From: a virus
Length of the DNA: 45,230 bases
Direction: 5' to 3' (one strand)
Virus record (IMG/VR): IMGVR_UViG_3300032265_001397
Span: 1-45,230 of that record
Every line of letters begins with the position of its first letter. The first letter of the stretch is position 1. The notes under the pieces were generated by a model. It did no database searches. It was not told the DNA's origin and saw nothing but the letters and a program-made list of their open reading frames with translations. Positions 26,654 to 34,306 of the stretch are shown one piece after another. Made by a program: the position numbers and the translations under genes.

Positions 26654-27568
26654 TTACGAGGTTGGGAATGAACCGTAGATCGAACGCCAGTTGTAGTAGC
26701 CGACCGAATAACGCTCGTAGCCTTTTACCAACAGGTTGTCTGTCGTAAAATCGACTTGCATATCCATTTCGAAGGGGACGCGTTCCATGTACACAAGACC
26801 TTTTACGTTGGTCAGCAAGAACCAAGCGTAGTTGGAAGTCAAGAAGTCCATGACCATGTAACCTTCTGGCAAGCCGCCAGCGGTCATGAGGATCGCGTTC
26901 ACATCGTTGTCTGCTGTACCGGGGCGCAACTGGGTCTTCGTCAGGCGGATAGCAACCGGCTCCAATGCAGGAGGAACGATCAACTTGCGGCCACGAGCGA
27001 AGATTTTAATGCCAGCGATGTCACGGAAGTTCTGACGAATTGCGACCATGCCGTTCAAGAGGGTCGATTCGTTGAGGTCAACGTCAACGGTCGGCTTGTT
27101 GGCAATCGTGGTGCCGTCGATAGGATGCGAGGTGGAGCAGAGAGCAACACCGTCACCGCCGATAGACGCATTGTAGGTCGTCGCAGTGTTCAAAACGTTA
27201 GCAGAATAGATTTCCTTGGTCTGATGGAAGGATTCCACGAGGCCGAGGTTGGTTGGCTTGAACTGCGCTTTGTACAGGTTATCGTCAATAGCCTTACGGG
27301 TGATCGCGTAACCGAGAGCGATTTCGTTATGTTCCTGATTGTAGACATAACGTTCGCCAGCGGCGTTATCAAACTGGGTGTTACCACCTTCAGTCTTCAA
27401 AGCGGCGAGGCCGAGGTAGCGCATTTCTGCGGTGCGTTCCAGAGCCATGTTTGACTTGGTGATTTCGAACACCTTGTCGTACTGGCTTGGAATCTGGGTG
27501 TACTTGCCTTCAACGCCACGGAGACCGGGGAGGAGAAGGTCACGAATCTGACTAAGATTAATAGCCAT
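26654..27568 (-). CDS. Major capsid protein
   Basis: 304 residues, the expected length for an HK97-fold coat protein without a delta domain. The N-terminus is helical (LSQIRDLLLPGLRGVEGK), then YDKVFEITKSNMALERTAEM. The middle holds LGYAITRKAIDDN and LCSTSHPIDGTTIANKP, a pattern seen in Mu gpT-type heads and related coat proteins. A strand-rich C-terminus follows (ARGRKLIVPPALEPVAI, YMVMDFLTSNYAWFLLTN, ERYSVGYYNWRSIYG). It is flanked by decoration-like genes and preceded by a scaffold candidate. Base composition and codon choice look more even than in the fibre genes, as expected for a highly expressed gene. The identification is strong; the subgroup is less certain. Confidence 0.88.
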   Translation of the reverse strand: MAINLSQIRDLLLPGLRGVEGKYTQIPSQYDKVFEITKSNMALERTAEMRYLGLAALKTEGGNTQFDNAAGERYVYNQEHNEIALGYAITRKAIDDNLYKAQFKPTNLGLVESFHQTKEIYSANVLNTATTYNASIGGDGVALCSTSHPIDGTTIANKPTVDVDLNESTLLNGMVAIRQNFRDIAGIKIFARGRKLIVPPALEPVAIRLTKTQLRPGTADNDVNAILMTAGGLPEGYMVMDFLTSNYAWFLLTNVKGLVYMERVPFEMDMQVDFTTDNLLVKGYERYSVGYYNWRSIYGSFPTS

Positions 27569-27581
27569 TGTGTATTACTCC

Positions 27582-28190
27582 TTACAGGCCAGCAGTGGTA
27601 CGGAAGGTCTGATTGTTGAACGCTACAGTAATGTAGTTGTACGGAGTAGTAGTGTCCGTACCGTTCGCGCCGGGAGGCTGGGTAATCAGATTGAGGATGC
27701 GGAATGCATAGTTAGTCGAAGTACTGATGTTCGCCTGATTGGCGTACGCAATCGACTGACCGCTAAACTGCTGTGCGGAGGTTGGCGAAGTCGTGAGACC
27801 AGCCCAGTCAATGTTCTTGCCGACGTTTGCCTGCACTACAGCGGACGAACCGCTTGACTGCACTTTGAACGTAGCCTGTGGATCAGTGATAACCCATGCA
27901 GTAATGACAGTGCCCGACGGCACGGTCGTGCTACCGGGCCAATATGGCGACCAGATAACGCGGTTTACTGCGGAGGAGTAGTATTCACAACCGATAAAAA
28001 TACCAAGAATCTGGTTTGCACCGACAGTTGCGGCAGTCAAGTAACCGCCCGAGAGGGAGACGGGATCGCCCGTCATGTAGTAGTTAGAATCACCACTAGC
28101 AATCAACCACTGCGATTGGCCCAGAGAACCTTCACGCCCGTCGAGGAAGCCAGCAAGTTGGAAACCATTGGGCGCAGATGTGTTCGCCAT
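27582..28190 (-). CDS. Decoration-like protein preceding the capsid gene
   Basis: 202 residues with a good Shine-Dalgarno (AGGAG, 7-11 bases upstream). It begins ANTSAPNGFQLAGFLDGREG and contains YYMTGDPVSLSGGYLTAATV and ILGIFIGCEYYSSAVNRV, then a Val/Thr-rich strand region and an ending AFNNQTFRTTAGL. This resembles small beta-barrel proteins commonly encoded next to coat genes ('GdpV.l.....i..a......iLGvf.G..y'). It is the first gene after an intrinsic terminator, heading the capsid cassette. A decoration (cement) role is inferred; a scaffold or protease role is unlikely from composition. Confidence 0.7.
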   Translation of the reverse strand: MANTSAPNGFQLAGFLDGREGSLGQSQWLIASGDSNYYMTGDPVSLSGGYLTAATVGANQILGIFIGCEYYSSAVNRVIWSPYWPGSTTVPSGTVITAWVITDPQATFKVQSSGSSAVVQANVGKNIDWAGLTTSPTSAQQFSGQSIAYANQANISTSTNYAFRILNLITQPPGANGTDTTTPYNYITVAFNNQTFRTTAGL

Positions 28191-28210
28191 AGGTAGCTCC
28201 TGTCTGGAAT

Positions 28211-28244
28211 GATCTTACTTTTGACAGCGCGTCACATTAAGATC
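28211..28244. promoter_or_regulatory. Nested inverted repeat in the capsid-gene leader
   Basis: GATCTTA (28211-28217) pairs with TAAGATC (28238-28244); within it TGAC (28223-28226) faces GTCA (28231-28234). A weak minus-strand promoter (TTAATG, 17 bases, TAAGAT) would overlap it. The region could hold the capsid promoter and its operator, but evidence is limited. Confidence 0.4.
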
Positions 28245-28250
28245 AGTCAG

Positions 28251-28275
28251 AAAAGCCCGCTACGGCGCGTAACGG
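28251..28275 (-). terminator. Intrinsic terminator before the capsid cassette
   Basis: On the minus strand: CCGTTACG (from 28275), loop CGC, CGTAGCGG (to 28257), then GC and TTTT. One pair is G-U. It would end the packaging/scaffold transcript before the capsid genes. Confidence 0.6.
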
Positions 28276-28284
28276 AAGTGAATA

Positions 28285-28316
28285 CGCGATAAATACCATA
28301 ATGAATATTTATCGCG
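28285..28316. repeat. 11-bp inverted repeat upstream of capsid cassette
   Basis: CGCGATAAATA (28285-28295) and TATTTATCGCG (28306-28316) with a 10-base spacer. It could be a protein-binding site or an RNA hairpin at the 3' end of the AT-hook gene. No T-run follows on either strand. Confidence 0.55.
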
Positions 28317-28348
28317 CAAGAGTGTTAAAGGAAAAAATTACACTAATT

Positions 28349-28942
28349 TCAACCTTTGGGAATTTCCATTGGAATATATTCTTTCTTAACGACCTGACGA
28401 CGTTGGTCGCGTTCAAAAGTTCCGCTAGGAGCCATGCCCAATGCGCGTTCTTTTTCGTTTACAACGCGACGAGCCTCCTGCAATTCCAAGAACTTGGCAC
28501 GATTAGAGATTTCCGTAGGGCGTTCCATCAAAATCATGCCTTCCCGGATGATTGGACCCTTGTAATTGGCTGGCATCATTGACGGATGACGTGCAGAATC
28601 AACCGCTTCCCAACCAGTCTGCGCCAATTCAACTTCATACGAGCCATCTTTCATGCCCAAAGTTTCATAACGCTTCCAATTGTAGTCCCATCCATCCGGG
28701 ATATCGCGTGGGTCGATGTAAAATTTGTCGTAAACGGTTGCATCTGAATCTTCATTGCGAGAACGGGAACGAATTTGTTCCGCACGGAGGTTTGCTTCGC
28801 GAATCCCGCGTGAAACGGGGGCTGTTTTGGTTTCAATTTCCGTATTTTCCACGATATTTGCCTCATTTAATTGGTAATTCATTGAACTAGGGACATTATC
28901 GTCCTTCCGAGGACGACCCGGTTTGCGTTTAATGTCATTCAT
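28349..28942 (-). CDS. 197-aa protein with N-terminal AT-hook-like motif
   Basis: Residues 5-13 (KRKPGRPRK) match the AT-hook core, a minor-groove DNA-binding element. The middle is a conserved block familiar from podovirus head regions: IPDGWDYNWKRYETLGMKD, then ELAQTGWEAVDSARHPSMMP and MILMERPTEISN. The C-terminus is charged and helical. The ATG overlaps the end of the scaffold candidate by four bases (ATGA). I know of this family only as uncharacterised head-region proteins. A link between capsid and packaged DNA would fit an AT hook, but that is inference. Confidence 0.7.
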   Translation of the reverse strand: MNDIKRKPGRPRKDDNVPSSMNYQLNEANIVENTEIETKTAPVSRGIREANLRAEQIRSRSRNEDSDATVYDKFYIDPRDIPDGWDYNWKRYETLGMKDGSYEVELAQTGWEAVDSARHPSMMPANYKGPIIREGMILMERPTEISNRAKFLELQEARRVVNEKERALGMAPSGTFERDQRRQVVKKEYIPMEIPKG

Positions 28943-29883
28943 AGCTTCAACTGACCCTTTTTATTGTAATAAAGCATCGCTTCCGCGTATTCTTCATCAC
29001 TCATACCCAATACTTCTTCCGCATAAGCCCTCATTTCGGGGGTAAGGGTTACGCGAACCTGATTGCTACCCCTTGCCGGAACGCTACCGCCACGTGCAAC
29101 AGGTGCAGCCGTAACAATATTGCGTTGGCGAGTGCTTTGGGGTGGTGCTTTTTCACCTAAACCCATTTCGTTTTCAAGATATTCAAAATATTCCGGGGTA
29201 TCGGGCTGATAATTGTCCGCAACAGCACGATAATGAGCAGCCGCCATAAGGTTTTTGCTCTTTTGATCGTGCATTACATGAATATTTTTGCGCACCCACG
29301 CCTGTGATGGACCGGAAAGTCGCTGCAATTCGGCTTCAATGGGGTCGTATTGGGTTTGTTCATACGCTGGTGGCTGGTATTGTGGCTCTGGACGCGACCG
29401 CTCGTACTGCAAACGCTCATCCAAAGCCTCGCGGCCCTGATGAAGAGTCGAAAGTTTGCTTTCAATCTGCGCCATTTGCCGTTGCAGCTTGGCTGCGGCA
29501 TGGTAATCGCCTTGTTCAAGCCTATTAGCGTATTCATTTTCCAACATTTCGCCATCACGCTCGTAAGAAGCAATGGCATTGGTAAATGCTGTTAACTGAT
29601 TGTCAGCCGCCTGATAAGCATATGACCGTACTTCCGTTTCTTTTTGATAAAGATTTTGTTCCGCCTCATTTTTTTGGCGACGAATTTCGTCAGCTTCACG
29701 CTTTTTGGCTTCCAACTCGCGTTTCAACTGTTCAATACCGCCGTCAGCGGAATTTACGGGCAGTTCTTCTTCTTTTACAATCGCATTTACGGGAAGTTTA
29801 GCGGGGGAATCTGCCCCGATATCAATTTCTTCCGTCAATGGCGGTTTAATTTCAATCACGACTTCTTTTGAAGCGGTTTCCAT
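28939..29883 (-). CDS. Scaffolding protein candidate
   Basis: 314 residues, acidic at the N-terminus. A long heptad-like coiled coil follows from about 50 to 165 (EQLKRELEAKKREADEIRRQ, NEYANRLEQGDYHAAAKLQR, QMAQIESKLSTLHQGREALD). Next is a Pro/Gln/Tyr-rich linker, a helical section (SQAWVRKNIHVMHDQKSKN) and a C-terminal helical hairpin (LTPEMRAYAEEVLGMSDEEY). Coiled-coil body plus a small charged C-terminal capsid-binding hairpin, encoded shortly before the coat gene, is the usual design of a podovirus scaffolding protein. One GG element (ARGGSVP) is present. No protease domain is seen. Confidence 0.7.
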   Translation of the reverse strand: METASKEVVIEIKPPLTEEIDIGADSPAKLPVNAIVKEEELPVNSADGGIEQLKRELEAKKREADEIRRQKNEAEQNLYQKETEVRSYAYQAADNQLTAFTNAIASYERDGEMLENEYANRLEQGDYHAAAKLQRQMAQIESKLSTLHQGREALDERLQYERSRPEPQYQPPAYEQTQYDPIEAELQRLSGPSQAWVRKNIHVMHDQKSKNLMAAAHYRAVADNYQPDTPEYFEYLENEMGLGEKAPPQSTRQRNIVTAAPVARGGSVPARGSNQVRVTLTPEMRAYAEEVLGMSDEEYAEAMLYYNKKGQLKL

Positions 29884-29893
29884 GTATCACCTA

Positions 29894-30286
29894 TTAAAAA
29901 GCGGAATCGGGTGCGGGGATACGCATGCGCACTTGCACGTCCTGCACCATACGGCACAGCACACCATTGATCATGACTTGCCAACCATCCGAAGGACGGA
30001 TCACAACCCAGTCACCAACGTCTACATTTTGCCCTTGGAAGGAAGTGTTTGCGTCATCGACGAAGGCCTGTACGCCTTTTTTCAAGACAAGACCCGCTTT
30101 GCCTTGATATTCGTCTTCTTTGCGCGTATCGTCAGTCAAGAAAAGTCCGGATTTGGTACGTTCCGGACGTTTGTAAACAGCTACAAGTACCCAATTAAAG
30201 AAAATATCCACTTTAGAAAGGTCGCCGATAGCGTTTCGGATTTCCTCACGTGGATCGCCCACGTGGTCCATAGTCATATACGTCAT
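29894..30286 (-). CDS. GroES-like co-chaperonin
   Basis: 130 residues. From about 28 the sequence follows the Cpn10 plan: a first strand FFNWVLVAVYKRPERTKSG, a mobile-loop-like segment LFLTDDTRKEDEY, GKAGLVLKKG where GroES has 'G.V.avG.G', then VDVGDWVVIRPSDGWQV, the equivalent of 'vkvGD.Vif....G', and a closing strand VLCRMVQDVQVRMRI. Phage co-chaperonins (T4 gp31 is the known case) redirect host GroEL to fold coat protein. The location between the scaffold candidate and the packaging genes fits that. About 25 extra residues at the N-terminus are not part of the fold. Identification rests on pattern, not on a search. Confidence 0.65.
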   Translation of the reverse strand: MTYMTMDHVGDPREEIRNAIGDLSKVDIFFNWVLVAVYKRPERTKSGLFLTDDTRKEDEYQGKAGLVLKKGVQAFVDDANTSFQGQNVDVGDWVVIRPSDGWQVMINGVLCRMVQDVQVRMRIPAPDSAF

Positions 30287-30292
30287 GTTTTC

Positions 30293-30505
30293 CTATCTCG
30301 CGTTGTTAGTATCGCCGATTAACTGGTTGTTAATCTCATTAGCCCAGATAAGTGTGTCGGAAATCGCTTTCAAATATCCGACGGCAGCTTTGTAGTCCTC
30401 TAGGTTGGTATAAGACCCGGTCAAGATGAATTCCGCACGGGTCTGGGTTTCTTCGTGTAATTTCTCCCGCAGCTTGCGGAAGAACAGTATGTCAAAATTA
30501 TTCAC
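30293..30505 (-). CDS. Small helical protein (70 aa) in head module
   Basis: 70 residues, two helices: FDILFFRKLREKLHEETQTR and then LTGSYTNLEDYKAAVGYLKA followed by ISDTLIWANEINNQL. The pattern 'l...l..G....yeeYk..vG.ikgl...l' is common in short proteins between portal and coat genes of podoviruses. No function is established. It begins 8 bases after the end of the GG-motif protein and ends 6 bases before the co-chaperonin, so it is embedded in the head operon. Confidence 0.7.
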   Translation of the reverse strand: MNNFDILFFRKLREKLHEETQTRAEFILTGSYTNLEDYKAAVGYLKAISDTLIWANEINNQLIGDTNNAR

Positions 30506-30513
30506 ATCACCTC

Positions 30514-32100
30514 CTACTTAGCAAGAGGCCACTTTCGTTTTTCTAAACGACCGAGGCCCGAGCCGGAACCATAATCGTGTTCTTGATGGGTTGGCATTGC
30601 TGCTTGTGGAGCTTTGCCGCCTACACGACCGCCAGCTTTACGCATAGGAGGGGTAGGAGCGGTCATGCCGGGACGACCAACGTTCATGGCTGGGCCAGCA
30701 CCTAAACCGCCGCCAGCACCCGCCATACCCGCGCCGGGAGGCATTGCGCCGGGGGGAGGACCGCCAGCACCGGGAGGAGGACCACCAGCACCACCAGCCA
30801 TTGCGGCAAGCAACTGCGGAGGAATGGCGGGGGGGCCACCCATTGGCGTCTGGGATGCGCCTTTTGGGCCTTCTGGCGAAATAATGATGTTGATGCTGGT
30901 CTTGCCTTTACCAACTTTACCGCCAGTAGCACGATGAGCGCGACCGCCGCGTTTTAATTCGCTGGATGTTAAAGATTGGTTTATTTTGTTTTCGGGTTTA
31001 TTTTGTTGAATAAATTTTTTGCGCTCTTCCGGAGAAGCAGCCATGAGAGTGGCCTTACGAATGTCTTCTGCTAGTGCGCGTTTTTTTAACGGGCGCAACA
31101 TTTGATCAATTTCGTTCATGCGGCCACCACCGCTTTTGTGTGCGCGACCACCGCGTTTAAGATTGGAATAACCAGTTTCCTTGGCGGTATTTTCGAAATT
31201 GCGAACCGCCTTACGCAAGGTATCCTGCGTGTGCTGGCTGTCGGTATCCAAATCCATGCCTTCGTCAACAGAATTACGGCGGGCTTTTTCGTATTGGGTA
31301 CGTTCTGACCGCAGGCCACCACCGTCAGCTTTGCGAATACGCCCGCCACTTTTTTGACCTTTCCAAGGGTCTGGCTGTGGGCCATACTCATCGTACATTT
31401 TTTCAATGTTTCCATAATACTTCTGAGACGATTTATTTTGCATAGCTAGAGCTTCTTCACGCTCCCGCTTTGCCACTTCGTCATTTGCACGGCGTCTTTT
31501 TTCAAACTCGGTGCTTTCAGAACGCAAGCTACCACCGTCAGCTTTTTTGGTTCTACCGCCCCAGCACTTTTCGGTGCGGTGCTTCAAAGCGGAAGGTTTA
31601 ACTTCCTTACGGATCAACTTACGATCTTCCGCCTCATCCGGATGCGCGGAAACGCTACCACCCTTTTTGTGGGGCGATACAACGCCAGTCATCATATTTG
31701 CGCCAACGGACATAGGAACGCCGTATGGAAGGCCTTCGCGTTTTTTGCGCATAGCCATTGCGGCTGCGCGTTTTTTACGAAGAAGCGGGTTAAATGCGGC
31801 GACACCACCGCTTGCCAATTCTTCATCACGCTCAAACGGTGCAGGAGATTTGCCGCGAGGCTTTTTACCCAAGTTCTGTTTGGCTTTATTACCTTCCAAG
31901 TGAGCAACTTTACCACCGCGTTTAAAACGCTGTTTGCCCACAGGAGCAGCACCCGACGGGGTTTCTGTACTTAACTGGGGGACACCATCGTAGGGATGAA
32001 CATCATCAAAATGTTTCTTGCCAGAATGCTCTTTGTGCAAACCCATGCGCTCCATTTTGTCGTGCGCAGCCTGTTTTGCTTCGTGTTTGTAGTGTGTCAT
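30514..32100 (-). CDS. 528-aa basic repetitive protein with GG motifs
   Basis: Start set at the ATG at 32100 because a GGAG Shine-Dalgarno lies 9 bases before it; an upstream in-frame GTG is weaker. The protein is Lys/Arg/Gly-rich and largely disordered. At least nine GG elements occur (FKRGGKVAH, HKKGGSVSAH, CWGGRTKKADGG, KSGGRIRKADGG, LKRGGRAHK, LKRGGRAHRATGGKV, RKAGGRVGGK). Two units are near-duplicates: GGRTKKADGGSLRSES and GGRIRKADGGGLRSER. Helices with KRRRAND and PEERKKF lie between. The C-terminus has SINIIISPEGPKG and a Pro/Gly/Ala-rich tail. Located directly after the portal gene. Likely an internal, DNA-contacting head component, but no family is known to me. Confidence 0.7.
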   Translation of the reverse strand: MTHYKHEAKQAAHDKMERMGLHKEHSGKKHFDDVHPYDGVPQLSTETPSGAAPVGKQRFKRGGKVAHLEGNKAKQNLGKKPRGKSPAPFERDEELASGGVAAFNPLLRKKRAAAMAMRKKREGLPYGVPMSVGANMMTGVVSPHKKGGSVSAHPDEAEDRKLIRKEVKPSALKHRTEKCWGGRTKKADGGSLRSESTEFEKRRRANDEVAKREREEALAMQNKSSQKYYGNIEKMYDEYGPQPDPWKGQKSGGRIRKADGGGLRSERTQYEKARRNSVDEGMDLDTDSQHTQDTLRKAVRNFENTAKETGYSNLKRGGRAHKSGGGRMNEIDQMLRPLKKRALAEDIRKATLMAASPEERKKFIQQNKPENKINQSLTSSELKRGGRAHRATGGKVGKGKTSINIIISPEGPKGASQTPMGGPPAIPPQLLAAMAGGAGGPPPGAGGPPPGAMPPGAGMAGAGGGLGAGPAMNVGRPGMTAPTPPMRKAGGRVGGKAPQAAMPTHQEHDYGSGSGLGRLEKRKWPLAK

Positions 32101-32158
32101 TCTAAATCTCCACGGTGGATTTCGCACCATAAACTAAATTTTGGCAACCGCCAATAGG

Positions 32159-34303
32159 TTACACATTGGGATTATCTACCAATTTTTGTACGTCTGGTTT
32201 GACAAACCTTTCGGCAATTGGCGCACTTTCTGGGTGTACTGCAATTTCGCGGGCAAGTTGCAACATAGAAATACGTTCTTTGCTTTCGCGATCCGCAATA
32301 CGATTTTGAGCGTCCGCCGTAACATCTACGGCGCGGACTTTGACTTCCGCCATTTTTGCCTGCGAATCCATCATCTTCGCCTGCGCCATGACCATTGCGG
32401 GGTCTGCCATTGGGTCGGCCTGACGTGGTGGTGCAAACAATGATTTAGCGTCATTGATACCCATCATGTCCATAATGCGTTCATCCACGGCCTGCGCGTT
32501 GTACAGTTCCGGGTTTGCGGCTTGCAACTGCTTGATCGCCATAGCTTTTTGAATTCTTGCCGTCTGCGATGGGGTGTTGGGGTCCGCCATAGGGACGAGG
32601 TTTGCGTCGTTAAGGGCTTTAACAAGCACTTCTTCCGACCAAGTTCCAGCAGGAAACTTGTTTTCGCGCCAGAAACTTTCCGGGTCTTCTTTGAACAACT
32701 CTTTTAGCAGTTCAAATTCGCGGGCTTGTGCAGCATGCATACGTTTATGCACGGAGGACATAGTCTTCTGCGCTTGTTCAATCAACGCAATGGTCGTGCC
32801 AACGGGAGCCTGTGTATTCCCCTCACCAACGTTCAATTCAGCGGTGCCCCCAAGACGCTGGCCGGACGTATCGATTAATTGCAACAACTGCAAAAACCCA
32901 CCGTCTACCCCACGGTATGGAAGGTTCATAACCATGTTTTGAATTGGTTGACCGCCCGTTTCAATAGCAACGCCGGAACCGGGAGCCACGCGGAACTCGT
33001 TGGTCATCTGCCGCCCAGCTTGTTTTGCGTACAGGAATCCGGGGAAGTTAGCAAACATCCCGTTATCAAGGGACAAACGCCAACCAGCGGTAAGGGCCAT
33101 TGTCGAGTTACCAAGCAAATGCAGCAGGCCAAACCCGTAGAACCCAATTCCGGGAACAAAAATGTAGTCTACAAACACGCCTTTACGCAGGAAATTGTCA
33201 TCGTCCTGTTTCCACCAGCGGCGGATTTCAAGAATTTCGCGGCTGGTTTTATCCAATGTTACGCGGTACGGAAGGCGCAAGCCCGTAATGTTGCCGTCAG
33301 CGTCTTCATGTTCGTAACCGGGGATATCCAATTCGCAATAACATTCAAACACATCACGCAGTTCATTTTCCAAATTAGAAGACTGCGTTGGTTTGATTCC
33401 TTGAAGATCGTCAATTTTTTCTTCAACGGGGTTCTTTTTTAAGGGGCCAGCATCCGTCAACGGAATAGTGCGGTACACGCCCAAAAGCTGCATGCGCTTC
33501 ATAATAGAAGGTTGCATTTTGATGCGGTGGGTTACGCGTTGTGCGGAATCAATATTTGTTTCGGAGGAGGAGACAATCACGTCTTTTACGTCTACAAATT
33601 CGGAGACAGGCCGACGACGAATTGGGCAGTGGTATACTTTTTTGAATGCTGTTCCGCAGAAACCAAGCGAAAAGAACATGCGTTCCGTGTCTGGGTAATA
33701 TTCTTTTGCGGTATACGTCAGGTAATGGTTAAAATCCATTTCCAACGCATGCGCTTCAACGTTCACGGTTTTGTTTTCAAACCCGTCATTGCGAATTTTA
33801 ACGGGACCGGAAGACGGAAGCATTTCGCCTTGCGCATTGGCTTGGAACCGCACGACAGCTTCCAGCAGCATTGGGTGCTTGACTGTTGCCTGACCCTCAA
33901 CGGACGTGGAGCCGTCCGCCGAATTGGATTTGGGGGATTCAATCTTGGTGCCCAACAGGTCCAACCCAAGAACAATCTGTTCCAAATACTCTGATCTAGA
34001 TTGGTCATCTTGTTCAATCAATCGTAGAAGATCGTTTGCAATCTGCCCAAGCGTAGACCCGTCAATATCCATCGCGATGTTTTCGTGGAAATCATCATCG
34101 ATTTTTTTATTTGGGTTGGCCATCTGGCCTATATTGATGGTAACAGACCCGTCAGCATTCTCGACTTTGACGTAACCTTTGTCAGTATCGATTGTGGGTT
34201 CAATATCGCCGTCGGCTTCCAGATCAATATCCAGCGGCTTGTAATCGTCATAGGTTTTCCCCGATACGGGGTTCTGTCGAATATTGAACGGGGCGAGAGC
34301 CAT
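32159..34303 (-). CDS. Portal protein (P22/SU10-type)
   Basis: 714 residues, the size of P22-type portals. N-terminal linker, then a helical clip region (ANDLLRLIEQDDQSRSEYLE, LGLDLLGTKIES), the conserved stem section PMLLEAVVRFQANAQGEMLP, and strands with RRRPVSEFVDVKDVIVSSSE. The motif VDYIFVPGIGFYGFGLLHLL and the channel helix region (GGTAELNVGEGNTQAPVGTT followed by LIEQAQKTMSSVHKRMH) are typical. The C-terminal barrel helices contain AQAKMMDSQAKMAEVKVRAV. It forms the dodecameric DNA gate. It sits three bases after the large terminase, as usual. High confidence. Confidence 0.88.
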   Translation of the reverse strand: MALAPFNIRQNPVSGKTYDDYKPLDIDLEADGDIEPTIDTDKGYVKVENADGSVTINIGQMANPNKKIDDDFHENIAMDIDGSTLGQIANDLLRLIEQDDQSRSEYLEQIVLGLDLLGTKIESPKSNSADGSTSVEGQATVKHPMLLEAVVRFQANAQGEMLPSSGPVKIRNDGFENKTVNVEAHALEMDFNHYLTYTAKEYYPDTERMFFSLGFCGTAFKKVYHCPIRRRPVSEFVDVKDVIVSSSETNIDSAQRVTHRIKMQPSIMKRMQLLGVYRTIPLTDAGPLKKNPVEEKIDDLQGIKPTQSSNLENELRDVFECYCELDIPGYEHEDADGNITGLRLPYRVTLDKTSREILEIRRWWKQDDDNFLRKGVFVDYIFVPGIGFYGFGLLHLLGNSTMALTAGWRLSLDNGMFANFPGFLYAKQAGRQMTNEFRVAPGSGVAIETGGQPIQNMVMNLPYRGVDGGFLQLLQLIDTSGQRLGGTAELNVGEGNTQAPVGTTIALIEQAQKTMSSVHKRMHAAQAREFELLKELFKEDPESFWRENKFPAGTWSEEVLVKALNDANLVPMADPNTPSQTARIQKAMAIKQLQAANPELYNAQAVDERIMDMMGINDAKSLFAPPRQADPMADPAMVMAQAKMMDSQAKMAEVKVRAVDVTADAQNRIADRESKERISMLQLAREIAVHPESAPIAERFVKPDVQKLVDNPNV

Positions 34304-34306
34304 ATG

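Noticed and set aside
30614-30937. 107-codon proline-rich plus-strand frame
   Set aside because: Antisense of the Gly/Ala/Pro-rich tail of the 528-aa protein; composition is explained by that.
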